Positions 1 through 5,457 of a stretch of 6,283 bases of DNA are shown here, in pieces; the first letter of the stretch is position 1; every line of letters starts with the position of its first letter. The notes below the pieces were generated by a model, which saw nothing but the letters and a program-made list of their open reading frames with translations, did not search any database and was not told where the DNA came from. The position numbers were made by a program, and so were the translations under genes. Source of the DNA: Methanoculleus sp. (GTDB taxonomy: Archaea > Halobacteriota > Methanomicrobia > Methanomicrobiales > Methanoculleaceae); the NCBI GenBank assembly GCA_023230425.1, contig JALNXI010000118.1, positions 1-6,283 of the forward strand. Direction: 5' to 3'.

Positions 1-863
1 TCCTCTCGGGCATACCCCTCTGGGACGCCGTAAACATCGTCATGACGGCGATATCGACCGGCGGGTTTGCGGTGCACACGGCCGGCATCCTCTACTACGA
101 GAGCCCGCTCCTTGAGATGCTCGTCGTCCCGGTCATGATCGCCGGCGCCCTGCCGTTTAAGCTCTATTTCCTCCTCTACTACCGGAGGAGATTCGGACTC
201 CTCGCGGATCCGCAGGCGATTCTCCTCTTTGCGCTCATCCTTGCCGGGTGCGCCGTCATCACCTTCGACCTCGTGACCATCTCCTCCCTTGCCCCCGCCG
301 AGGCCCTCCGACAGGGCATCTTCATGACCGTGAGCGGCATCACCTGCACCGGGTTTCAGAACGCAGATCCCCGCGACTGGTATGGCGCAACCGTGATGGT
401 CCTTACCGCGCTGATGCTGGTCGGCGGATCGGCAGGGAGCACCGCCGGCGGCATCAAACTCGGCAGGGTCATCCTCGCTCTCGAGATGCTCAGGTGGTGG
501 TTCCGGAGGCTCCGTGCCGGCTGGCGGACGATCACCCCGCTCCGGCACGAGGGGCGGCCGATCCTCGAGCACCTCCCGGAGTACGAGGTCTCAAAGAGCA
601 TGCTCGTCGCCGTGCTCTTCACCCTGGTGGTCGCGATCGCCACCCTCCTCCTGCTCCACCTTGCGCCGCAGGCGGGGTTCGACTCCGCCGACGTCATCTT
701 AGAACTCGTCTCCGCCATATCGAACGTCGGGATCAGCACCGGGTTCGTGAACCCCGGTATGAGTCCCGCGGCGAAGTGGCTTTTCATCATCGTCATGTGG
801 GCCGGGAGGCTTGAGATCGTGCCCGTTATTGCCCTCGTGGCCGGGGCGTCACGGAGACGGTGA
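1..863 (+). CDS. trkH: Trk-type K+ uptake system membrane subunit TrkH, C-terminal part (5' truncated)
   Basis: The frame is already open at position 3 and ends at TGA 861-863, giving 286 visible residues; the first roughly 200 residues of a normal TrkH (about 480 aa) lie left of the window. Three of the four selectivity-filter repeats of the family are visible, numbered from position 3: ISTGGF near residues 17-22, TCTGF near 114-118, and NVGISTGF near 241-248. The family signature GGSAGSTAGGIKLGR is at about 141-155, and the conserved C-terminal MWAGRLEIVPV follows the last pore loop. TrkH forms the K+ conducting path in the cytoplasmic membrane and normally works with a cytoplasmic TrkA NAD-binding regulator; no separate TrkA is visible here, so it may lie upstream. 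An ATG exists at 42, but conserved sequence (GIPLWDAVNIVMTA) continues upstream of it, so it is not the true start. Family assignment is firm; K+ rather than Na+ preference is inferred from family. Confidence 0.95.
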   Translation, partial: LSGIPLWDAVNIVMTAISTGGFAVHTAGILYYESPLLEMLVVPVMIAGALPFKLYFLLYYRRRFGLLADPQAILLFALILAGCAVITFDLVTISSLAPAEALRQGIFMTVSGITCTGFQNADPRDWYGATVMVLTALMLVGGSAGSTAGGIKLGRVILALEMLRWWFRRLRAGWRTITPLRHEGRPILEHLPEYEVSKSMLVAVLFTLVVAIATLLLLHLAPQAGFDSADVILELVSAISNVGISTGFVNPGMSPAAKWLFIIVMWAGRLEIVPVIALVAGASRRR

Positions 864-990
864 GAGCGGGTACGCGGGGATGCAACGCCCATCGGCGCTA
901 ACGCACCATACCGGTGAGATTCAACCGTTGTTGACCCTCCATCTCTTCGCTCCGGGCGGGGCGGGGGGACGGAGCGTATCACCGTGTGCG

Positions 991-1011
991 GGAAGACCCC
1001 CCGTGGCGATA
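991..1011 (+). repeat. Relic of the dispersed GC-rich repeat (right-end copy)
   Basis: GGAAGACCCC at 991-1000 is identical to 5751-5760. It is followed at 1002-1011 by CGTGGCGATA, which differs by one base from the right terminal repeat CATGGCGATA of the element at 5776-5785. Between the two blocks this copy lacks about 14 bases present in the longer one. The preceding G-rich stretch (about 954-975) is compositionally similar but not clearly alignable. A degenerate fragment of the same family is likely, but the match is short. Confidence 0.4.
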
Positions 1012-1027
1012 ACCGCCCGGTCCAGTG

Positions 1028-1044
1028 CCCGGGGTGAACCCGGG
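1028..1044. other. Small GC hairpin
   Basis: CCCGGG at 1028-1033 and CCCGGG at 1039-1044 pair perfectly around a five-base loop. No T-run follows, so it is not a convincing terminator for trkH. It could be incidental in such GC-rich DNA. Confidence 0.35.
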
Positions 1045-1154
1045 GAAGATCGGGATCCGGCACCAGAACCGGCACAGGGGTTCACCAGAGCCCGATACTT
1101 CAGAATCGCTGTACTACCGGACCTTTGCATTTAACGTTGCACGTACACCGCAGC

Positions 1155-1222
1155 CTCACGCGAAGGCGCGAATACTGGGTGATTGCTGCCCCCTGCACCC
1201 ACCCTCCGCGTCTTCGCGTGAG
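1155..1222. repeat. Long imperfect inverted repeat with CGCGAAG-type arms
   Basis: The left arm CTCACGCGAAGGCGCG (1155-1170) and right arm CGCGTCTTCGCGTGAG (1207-1222) are complementary over 16 positions, with one G:T pair as the only departure, around a 36-nt centre. The arms are built from repeated CGCGAAG-like words, the style of dispersed intergenic repeats (ACGC-AAG-rich palindromes) seen in many prokaryotic genomes. A third partial arm-like word, TCTCGCGCGAAGGC, occurs about 30 bp downstream (1250-1263). As DNA it could form a cruciform, as RNA a long hairpin. The arms are seen directly; membership in a dispersed family is inferred. Confidence 0.75.
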
Positions 1223-1228
1223 TCAACT

Positions 1229-1235
1229 GTATATG
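1229..1235 (+). promoter_or_regulatory. TATA-like box upstream of the structured segment
   Basis: TGTATAT at 1229-1235 is one of the few AT-rich hexamers in this gap. With the usual archaeal spacing of about 26 bp from box centre to start, transcription on the plus strand would begin near 1258, just before the hairpin cluster at 1264. No strong purine-rich BRE is evident. It could serve a small RNA or the antiporter gene with a leader of roughly 220 nt. Confidence 0.35.
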
Positions 1236-1257
1236 GATGGCGATCCGGTCTCGCGCG

Positions 1258-1352
1258 AAGGCCGTGGGGGTAGCGGTGGTCCGCCCCCCGCACCACAAAG
1301 GGCTCTCCTCTCACAGGGAGATGGCCCGATGCACTGTGCCTCATCGGGTTTT
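1258..1352 (+). ncRNA. Candidate structured RNA or attenuator-like leader
   Basis: Three plus-strand hairpins lie in tandem. H1 pairs 1264-1270 with 1285-1291 (one U:G) and, past a two-base UA bulge, GCGG 1273-1276 with CCGC 1281-1284 around a UGGU tetraloop. H2 pairs GGGC 1300-1303 with GCCC 1324-1327 and UCUCC 1304-1308 with GGAGA 1317-1321, leaving a two-base bulge. H3 pairs CCCGATG 1325-1331 with CATCGGG 1342-1348 and is followed by TTTT (1349-1352), a terminator-like shape. H2 and H3 both need 1325-1327, so in full form they exclude each other. This could be a roughly 95-nt small RNA or a regulatory leader of the antiporter gene. It matches no riboswitch class I recognise. Pairings are seen; expression and function are inferred. 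Confidence 0.35.
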
Positions 1353-1388
1353 ATCTGAAAGGAAGGGCAACAATTCCCTGTATTTAGC

Positions 1389-1410
1389 CGACCGGGTGCC
1401 CCCCCGGTCG
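1389..1410 (+). other. GC-rich hairpin in the leader of the antiporter gene
   Basis: CGACCGGG at 1389-1396 pairs perfectly with CCCGGTCG at 1403-1410 across a six-base loop. It lies 70 nt before the antiporter ATG and just after the TATA-like TATTTA (1381-1386). It would fall in the 5' UTR if transcription starts at or upstream of about 1378. It has no T-run. Confidence 0.45.
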
Positions 1411-1480
1411 CAACCGGTGCCGCCCAACGCCAGGCATACTAACGTGACAACCGAGAGTTAACAACAGCCAGGAACCATAC

Positions 1481-3475
1481 ATGGACACAGCCTTTCTCGA
1501 ACAGGTCCTGATCATATTCGCCCTCTCTATCGGAGCGCTCGCCCTCTGCTACCGGCTGAAGATGCCGGGGATCGTGGCATTCTTCCTCACCGGTATAATC
1601 GCAGGCCCCTACGGCCTCGGCCTCATCACAGACCGGGCCGACGTCGAGATCCTTGCAGAACTCGGTATCATCTTCCTCCTCTTCACCATAGGGATGGAAC
1701 TCTCGCTCAAGAGCCTCCTCGATATGAAGAAAGGGATGCTCACCGGCGGGGTGCTCCAGATCGGCCTGACTATCGGCGTCGTCGCCGTCATAGCGTCGGC
1801 CTTCGGCCTCGCCCCACCGGAAGCGATCTTCTTTGGGATGCTCCTCGCCCACACGAGCACCACCGTGATGCTGACCGTCTTCCAGCATCGGGGAGAGACG
1901 GACACGCCGCCGGTGCGGCTCGCACTCGGCATATCGGTCCTCCAGGACCTGAGCACCGTACCGATGATCCTCCTCGTCCCCATGCTCGGCGGTATGGGGT
2001 CGGCCGGGGTCATCCCGTCGCTCATAAACTTCGCTATAGGCCTCGTCCTCCTCGGTGCCGTCACGGCAAGCGCCCTCTGGGTCGTCCCCCGCCTCCTCTA
2101 CCGGGTCGCAAGCCTCCGGAGCCGGGAACTCTTCATGATCACCGTCATCACCCTCTGCCTCGGGACAGCATGGCTCACCTCCCGCGCCGGCCTCTCCCTC
2201 GCGCTCGGGGCCTTCCTCGCCGGCCTGATCATATCCGAGTCCGAGTACAGCAACGCAGCCCTCTCCACCGTCATCCCCTTCCGTGACATCTTCACCAGTT
2301 TCTTCTTCGTCTCGATGGGGATGCTCCTCAACACCGGCTTCTTCGCGGCTCATGCGCTCATGATCATCGCGATCATCATCGGCGTCATCGTCCTCAAGGC
2401 TATCATCGGGGCCGTTGCCGTCCTCCCGGCGCAGGTCTCCCTCCAGAACGCCGTCCTCACCGGTCTTGCCATCGGCCAGATCGGCGAGTTTGCCTTCATT
2501 CTCTCGAGGCCCGGGATCGAGTACGGGCTCCTGGGCCCGGACCTGGAGCAGATCTTCCTCGCTGTATCGGTCGGGACGATGACCGTCGCCCCGTTCATCA
2601 TCGCATCGGCACCGCGAGTGACCGCCGCCGTCCGCCGCCTTCCCCTGCCGGGCTGGCTCAGGGCGAGAGACGCGCCCCTGAAGGTGGCCCCTGCGAACGG
2701 GCCGAAGGAAGGGCATATCGTCATCGTCGGGTTCGGGCCGATGGGGCGGCACGTCGCCGAGGCGGCACGGAGCACGGGAGTCCCCTACATGGCTATCGAG
2801 CTCAACCCGAAGACGGTGCGGGAGGAGCGCAAGAAAGACGAGCCGATCTTCTTTGGCGACGCCATCAATGAGGGGGTTTTAGCTCATGCCGGGGTCGAAC
2901 ACGCCCGCGTGGTGGTCATCACCATCCCGAACGCGGCCACAGCGCGCCAGGTGACGGCGATTGCGCGGAAGATGAACCCGGAGTGCGCGATCATCACCCG
3001 GACCAGGTACATGGAGGACTCTCTCTCCCTCTACGTGCTCGGGGCGGACGATGTCATCTGCGAGGAGTTTGAGACCGCAGCCGAGGTGCTTGCGAGGGTC
3101 CTGATCAAGTACCCGGTGCCGAAGAGCGATATCGACAGGCTTGTCGCATCGATGCGGACCGAGAAGTACGAGATGCTTCGGGAGGCGTCTGAGCAGGTCC
3201 CATCGCTCCGGGACATAGAGTTGCACCTGGAGAACACCGCGATATCGATCGTCCGGGTGGAGGAAGGCGCCCCGATCGCCGGGAAGACCCTGGCCGAGAC
3301 CGACCTGCGGCGGAAGTATGAGGTGACGGTGCTCGCAGTCAGGAGGGGAGCGGAGACGCTCGCCGGGCCGGCTGGTGAGACGATGATCGAGGCCGGCGAT
3401 CTCTGCATCCTCATCGACGGCGGGCACAGGAACGCAGAGGTATCCTCTCTCTTCCGCCGGAGGCTGGAGGGGTGA
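1481..3475 (+). CDS. CPA2-family cation:proton antiporter (KefB/KefC-like) with C-terminal TrkA_N and TrkA_C domains
   Basis: A complete 664-aa protein. Residues about 5-385 form a Na_H_Exchanger membrane domain of roughly a dozen hydrophobic segments. Visible family landmarks are LKMPGIVAFFLTGIIAGP (26-43), VLQDLSTVP with the ion-binding-type D156 (153-161), GAFLAGLIISESEY (243-256) followed by PFRDIFTSFFFVSMGMLL (266-283), and GQIGEFAFIL (332-341). Residues 411-540 form a TrkA_N/RCK nucleotide-binding domain with GFGPMG at 417-422 and an acidic residue, E440, after the second strand, suggesting NAD(H) binding. Residues about 585-660 form a TrkA_C (RCK_C) ligand-binding domain. Such proteins exchange K+ or Na+ for protons under nucleotide or ligand control. 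KefC's glutathione control cannot be assumed in an archaeon. The ATG at 1481 has only a weak AGGA upstream, but an in-frame TGA at 1445 leaves no earlier ATG or GTG start. Ion specificity is not settled by sequence. Confidence 0.95.
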   Translation: MDTAFLEQVLIIFALSIGALALCYRLKMPGIVAFFLTGIIAGPYGLGLITDRADVEILAELGIIFLLFTIGMELSLKSLLDMKKGMLTGGVLQIGLTIGVVAVIASAFGLAPPEAIFFGMLLAHTSTTVMLTVFQHRGETDTPPVRLALGISVLQDLSTVPMILLVPMLGGMGSAGVIPSLINFAIGLVLLGAVTASALWVVPRLLYRVASLRSRELFMITVITLCLGTAWLTSRAGLSLALGAFLAGLIISESEYSNAALSTVIPFRDIFTSFFFVSMGMLLNTGFFAAHALMIIAIIIGVIVLKAIIGAVAVLPAQVSLQNAVLTGLAIGQIGEFAFILSRPGIEYGLLGPDLEQIFLAVSVGTMTVAPFIIASAPRVTAAVRRLPLPGWLRARDAPLKVAPANGPKEGHIVIVGFGPMGRHVAEAARSTGVPYMAIELNPKTVREERKKDEPIFFGDAINEGVLAHAGVEHARVVVITIPNAATARQVTAIARKMNPECAIITRTRYMEDSLSLYVLGADDVICEEFETAAEVLARVLIKYPVPKSDIDRLVASMRTEKYEMLREASEQVPSLRDIELHLENTAISIVRVEEGAPIAGKTLAETDLRRKYEVTVLAVRRGAETLAGPAGETMIEAGDLCILIDGGHRNAEVSSLFRRRLEG

Positions 3476-3483
3476 GGCGCTCA

Positions 3484-3503
3484 CTGCGGTTCGCACACCG
3501 CGG
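3484..3503 (+). other. Hairpin just after the antiporter stop codon
   Basis: GCGGT 3486-3490 pairs with ACCGC 3497-3501 around a six-base loop. A U:G and a C:G pair extend it to 3484/3503. It begins 9 nt after the TGA. No T-run follows, so it may protect the 3' end rather than terminate. A second stem nearby (TCTGCGC 3541-3547 with GCGCAGA 3568-3574) gives another candidate 3' structure. Confidence 0.3.
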
Positions 3504-3649
3504 CAAACCAGAGAGGATGGTCCCGGATCCCGGGCCACTGTCTGCGCACCGCGGATGCGCGCTCACGGCGCAGAGGAGGGCGGACTCAGGCATTCAGAAT
3601 CAGATTCCATCCTAATCTCGAGCCCCCGCCGGCCCGTGACTGCACCCTC

Positions 3650-3655
3650 TTATAC
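3650..3655 (+). promoter_or_regulatory. TATA box positioned for a leaderless UPF0316 transcript
   Basis: CTCTTATACC places TTATAC at 3650-3655, centred about 25 bp before the A of the ATG at 3677, the normal distance from an archaeal TATA box to the transcription start. No Shine-Dalgarno-like purine run lies between box and ATG; that interval is pyrimidine-rich (GGGCGACTCTCCCAT). Both facts together indicate a leaderless mRNA starting at or within a few bases of the start codon, and they support ATG 3677 as the start. Confidence 0.55.
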
Positions 3656-3676
3656 CCCGCCGGGCGACTCTCCCAT

Positions 3677-4264
3677 ATGGACTTCCTCTCTGCCGGCGCC
3701 CTCACCCCGGTCCTCATTCCGCTCCTCGTCTTCGGGGCACGGGTGATCGACGTCAGCCTCGAGACGCTCAGGATCATACTCCTTGCCCGGGGTGGCCGCT
3801 TCATCGTCCCCGTCATCGCCTTCATCGAGATCCTCTTCTGGATCCTCTCCCTCGGCCTCGTCGTCAACGGATTCTCTAATCCCGTATACATCCTCTCGTA
3901 CGCAGCCGGCTTCGCCACCGGGAACTATGCCGGGATTCTCCTCGAGGAGAGGCTTGCGATGGGGGTCTGCGTCCTCCGGGTGATCACGTCGGAGGAGGAC
4001 CACTCCCTCATCGACGCCATCAGGGCCACCGGCTACGGCGTCACGGTCGTTGCCGCAGAGGGGCTCCATGGACCGTGCACCATCTTCTATTCCGTTGTGC
4101 GGCGGTGTGATCTCCTGCCGATCACCCGGGTAGTCGAAGAGATGAGCCCCTGCGCATTCTGCACCATCGAGGATGTCAGGTCGACTACCCGGGGGACCTT
4201 CCCCCGATCCGACGAGGGCACCTGGTCAGGTCTCCCCCGCCGGACAGTGCGGATCGGGAAGTGA
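3677..4264 (+). CDS. UPF0316-family membrane protein (DUF5698 + DUF2179)
   Basis: A 195-aa protein in the normal size range of the family. Residues about 8-90 hold three hydrophobic segments (roughly 10-32, 42-63, 68-87) with family-typical RVIDVSLETLRIILLARGGR (22-41), EILFWILSLG (51-60) and YAAGFATGNYAGILLEERLA (75-94), i.e. the DUF5698 domain. Residues about 97-172 (CVLRVITSEEDHSLIDAIRA onward, including GYGVTVVAAEG and TIFYSVVRR) form a small soluble alpha/beta DUF2179 domain predicted to be cytoplasmic. DUF2179 domains also cap YitT-type membrane proteins; biochemical function is unknown and a ligand- or nucleotide-sensing role is only a guess. The last 20 residues are polar, Arg-rich and probably flexible. 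It stands alone: 201 bp after the antiporter gene, with its own TATA box, and convergent with the next gene. Confidence 0.88.
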   Translation: MDFLSAGALTPVLIPLLVFGARVIDVSLETLRIILLARGGRFIVPVIAFIEILFWILSLGLVVNGFSNPVYILSYAAGFATGNYAGILLEERLAMGVCVLRVITSEEDHSLIDAIRATGYGVTVVAAEGLHGPCTIFYSVVRRCDLLPITRVVEEMSPCAFCTIEDVRSTTRGTFPRSDEGTWSGLPRRTVRIGK

Positions 4265-4418
4265 GCAGGATCTCCGGAACCCTTCAAGCCTGGATGGCTT
4301 CTCCCTGCGACATGGCGTCGGCCCACACGGTTTTCGCGGCAGCACCCGGAGTCCCGGCGAAGGCGACGGATTGCCTCAAGGATGCGCCGTAACGGAGAGA
4401 ACGATATCGAACCGGAGA

Positions 4419-4433
4419 CCCGGCCGGGAAAAA
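4419..4433 (-). terminator. Probable terminator of the lysine-rich microprotein gene
   Basis: Reading the minus strand, 22 nt after the TGA comes CTCTTTTTCCC, with a T5 run at 4433-4429, followed by the palindrome CCCGGCCGGG (4428-4419). Archaeal termination relies mainly on a T-run, so the T5 is the operative part. The palindrome has no loop and is downstream of the T-run, so its role is doubtful. Confidence 0.4.
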
Positions 4434-4454
4434 GAGGATATGAAAGGCTGGAGT

Positions 4455-4535
4455 TCAGTTCTTCTTAGCCTTGTCCTGAACCTTCTCTGCCTTCTTGTCC
4501 TGCTTCTTATCCTGAGACTTCTTATCCTTTGCCAT
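4455..4535 (-). CDS. Lysine-rich 26-aa microprotein, unknown function
   Basis: Minus-strand ATG at 4535-4533 to TGA at 4457-4455, encoding 26 residues that begin MAKDKKSQDKKQ and end VQDKAKKN. Eleven residues are lysine, all coded AAG; four Asp, one Glu and four Gln make up most of the rest, in a loose DKK-x-Q repeat. There are no hydrophobic segments, Cys or aromatic residues, so it should be soluble, strongly basic and either disordered or a charged helix. It is well supported as a gene despite its size: a GGAGGTG Shine-Dalgarno at 4550-4544, 8 nt from the ATG; a strong TATA box at 4600-4589 at a suitable distance; a T-run after the stop; and consistent codon choice. Such a peptide could bind RNA, DNA or ribosomes, or be a compatible-charge or stress peptide; none of this can be told from sequence. 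No family recognised. Confidence 0.7.
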   Translation of the reverse strand: MAKDKKSQDKKQDKKAEKVQDKAKKN

Positions 4536-4545
4536 GAATGACACA

Positions 4546-4562
4546 CCTCCTTCCCGAGGAGG
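4546..4562 (-). promoter_or_regulatory. Hairpin masking the Shine-Dalgarno of the lysine-rich microprotein
   Basis: On the minus-strand transcript, CCUCCU (4562-4557) pairs perfectly with AGGAGG (4551-4546) around the loop CGGGA (4556-4552). The 3' arm includes GGAGG of the Shine-Dalgarno GGAGGTG (4550-4544), which ends 8 nt before the ATG. Folded, it would block ribosome binding; opened by heat, a protein or another RNA, it would expose a near-perfect site. Pairing is seen; regulation is inferred. Confidence 0.55.
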
Positions 4563-4588
4563 GATATATCTGATGTCAACCGTTCCGG

Positions 4589-4600
4589 ATATATATTTTA
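4589..4600 (-). promoter_or_regulatory. Strong TATA box for the lysine-rich microprotein gene
   Basis: On the minus strand the box reads TAAAATATATAT (4600-4589) inside a roughly 80-bp AT-rich island (4563-4645) that is exceptional in this window. A start about 26 bp on, near 4569, gives a 5' leader of some 34 nt carrying the Shine-Dalgarno hairpin. Further T- and A-runs upstream (4613-4648) may add to promoter strength or mark the end of the preceding unit. Confidence 0.6.
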
Positions 4601-4713
4601 TGCTCGATCGGCCATTTTTTCTTAAAATAAGGCGAAATTAAGCGTTTTTAACCGCCTTCGGGTCATGGGGTGATCAGGGGTCGCACCAGAGAGCCGCGCG
4701 AGCGCGAGATCGG

Positions 4714-4732
4714 AAAAATTGGGTGCCGGCAC
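4714..4732 (-). terminator. Terminator after the two-helix membrane protein gene
   Basis: Twelve bases after the minus-strand TAG (4746-4744) comes the palindrome GTGCCGGCAC (4732-4723), then CCAATTTTTCC with a T5 run at 4718-4714. Stem plus T-run close behind a stop codon is a reasonable terminator and isolates this gene from the lysine-rich microprotein gene downstream. Confidence 0.55.
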
Positions 4733-4743
4733 GGGGCAGGGGC

Positions 4744-5064
4744 CTACACCCCGCGCCTGACACTGGAGAGCATGTAGAGCGCGATCAGGGAGAGTCCCCC
4801 TACCACCTCGACACCTATGACGAGGGGCACGACCGGGATCGCGCCGGCAACCCAGAGGCCTCCCGATATCGGGTCGAGATCGGCCGGCGTTCCTGCAGGC
4901 GCCGATCCCGGCTCGGCGAGCCAGTCACAGAAGAGCGCGGCCCCGACCGCGAGCATGACGGCCGCCATGAGGATGAAGATGAGCAGCCCCAGGATCTCGG
5001 TCTTCCGCAACAGTTTTCCTGCAACTCGCACCGATGCCGCTTCTGCACCCCTGCTCTCATGCAT
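4744..5064 (-). CDS. Small two-helix membrane protein, unknown function
   Basis: 106 aa from ATG 5064. A GTG at 5082 would add six residues, but the ATG is preferred because GGGGTGA (5076-5070) sits 5 nt upstream as a Shine-Dalgarno. GC-rich third positions (CTC, ATC, GCG, GTC) support real coding. Residues 1-22 are polar and positively charged (VRVAGKLLRK). The first hydrophobic segment is about 24-46 (EILGLLIFILMAAVMLAVGA). A proline/glycine-rich loop follows at about 50-70 (EPGSAPAGTPADLDPISGG). The second segment is about 72-99 (ending IGVEVVGGLSLIALYML), then the basic tail SSVRRGV. By the positive-inside rule both ends face the cytoplasm and the loop faces out. There is no cleavable signal. 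It ends in its own terminator, so it is not co-transcribed with the lysine-rich gene. No family recognised; short subunits of membrane complexes can look like this. Confidence 0.7.
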   Translation of the reverse strand: MHESRGAEAASVRVAGKLLRKTEILGLLIFILMAAVMLAVGAALFCDWLAEPGSAPAGTPADLDPISGGLWVAGAIPVVPLVIGVEVVGGLSLIALYMLSSVRRGV

Positions 5065-5326
5065 GCGTCTCACCCCGCACACGTTCCCTGAGGGGCAGGA
5101 CGATCATGGCAGATGCGGTCAAAGGGTCCCTTCTGACCGTCCAATAACTCTTCCAGGCAGTTTTCTGAGTGAAGCGTACCGGTGGCGTAAGCTCTGGGGG
5201 CAGTTCGGTGTGCGGACTCAGCCTCCTGGTAGTTATAGTTCCCGGCGAGATTGGATCACCAATCGCCGCGAAGGGGAGGCCTGATACTGCACCTGCGGCC
5301 TTTGCGGCCGGCAGAAGGGGGGTCAT
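5057..5326 (-). CDS. Doubtful short ORF overlapping the start of the membrane protein gene
   Basis: Minus-strand frame of 89 codons from ATG 5326, which has GGTGA 4 nt upstream; an earlier in-frame ATG at 5362 would give 101 aa. Its stop overlaps the membrane-protein start as ATGCATGA, a layout typical of translational coupling. The N-terminal half contains PAAKAAGAVSGLPFAAIGDP, faintly reminiscent of PAAR-type repeats (small residues, then GD-P), but the resemblance is weak and the full PAAR pattern is absent. The C-terminal half shows no clear fold, and codon choice is less GC3-biased than in neighbouring genes. It may be a degraded gene, a spurious frame, or a small leader-like gene. Low confidence. 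Confidence 0.2.
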   Translation of the reverse strand: MTPLLPAAKAAGAVSGLPFAAIGDPISPGTITTRRLSPHTELPPELTPPVRFTQKTAWKSYWTVRRDPLTASAMIVLPLRERVRGETHA

Positions 5327-5447
5327 GACGTCACCCGGTACATATGGAATCTCTCCTTTCATCAGTGCAGAATCGTGGAATCGGCTGACATAGAGACAGC
5401 GAGCACAATTCTACATGATTGACCATGACAATACTATGAGACAGAGG

Positions 5448-5457
5448 ATATATTTAA
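5448..5457 (+). promoter_or_regulatory. Orphan TATA box
   Basis: ATATATTTAA at 5448-5457 is a strong archaeal TATA match in GC-rich surroundings. On the plus strand it predicts a start near 5478. The only frame close by is a 24-codon ATG frame at 5487-5561 (MPGRRDHRETG...), Arg-rich, with no Shine-Dalgarno and no other support. The box is nearly symmetric and could also fire leftward. An unannotated small RNA is an alternative. Confidence 0.35.

Larger units (their letters stand above)
864..1480. other. 617-bp non-coding gap between trkH and the CPA2 antiporter gene
   Basis: No reading frame here has convincing coding character: candidates on both strands are under about 110 codons, rich in Pro, Arg, His and Ser, and cross the inverted repeats. 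The gap instead holds, in order: a relic resembling the right end of the repeat at 5641-5789 (about 991-1011); a short hairpin of two CCCGGG palindromes (1028-1044); a long imperfect inverted repeat (1155-1222); a TATA-like TGTATAT (1229-1235); a cluster of three hairpins ending in a T-tailed stem (1264-1352); and a GC hairpin (1389-1410) about 70 nt before the antiporter start. Its length and structure suggest trkH and the antiporter gene are not a simple tight operon. Confidence 0.7.

Noticed and set aside
42..863. ATG at 42 as the start of a complete short transporter gene
   Set aside because: The same frame is open to the left edge and the residues before this Met fit the conserved TrkH sequence preceding the second pore loop, so the gene is truncated by the window rather than short.
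1296..1360. Fluoride-riboswitch-like words (GGGAGATGG ... CTCATCGGG)
   Set aside because: The conserved pseudoknot parts and the CTGATGAC-type element of the crcB motif are missing, and the neighbouring gene is not a fluoride exporter.
1439..2752. Long minus-strand frame of 437 codons rich in Glu, Asp, Gly and His
   Set aside because: It is the shadow of the GC3-rich antiporter gene; its low-complexity acidic composition is what antisense of hydrophobic, GC3-biased coding gives. The plus-strand frame has clear domains throughout.
4441..4541. Plus-strand Leu-rich hydrophobic frame that looks like a transmembrane peptide (MKGWSSVLLSLVL...)
   Set aside because: It is the antisense of the lysine-rich microprotein: AAG Lys codons read as CTT Leu on the other strand. 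It has no Shine-Dalgarno or promoter, whereas the minus-strand gene has both.
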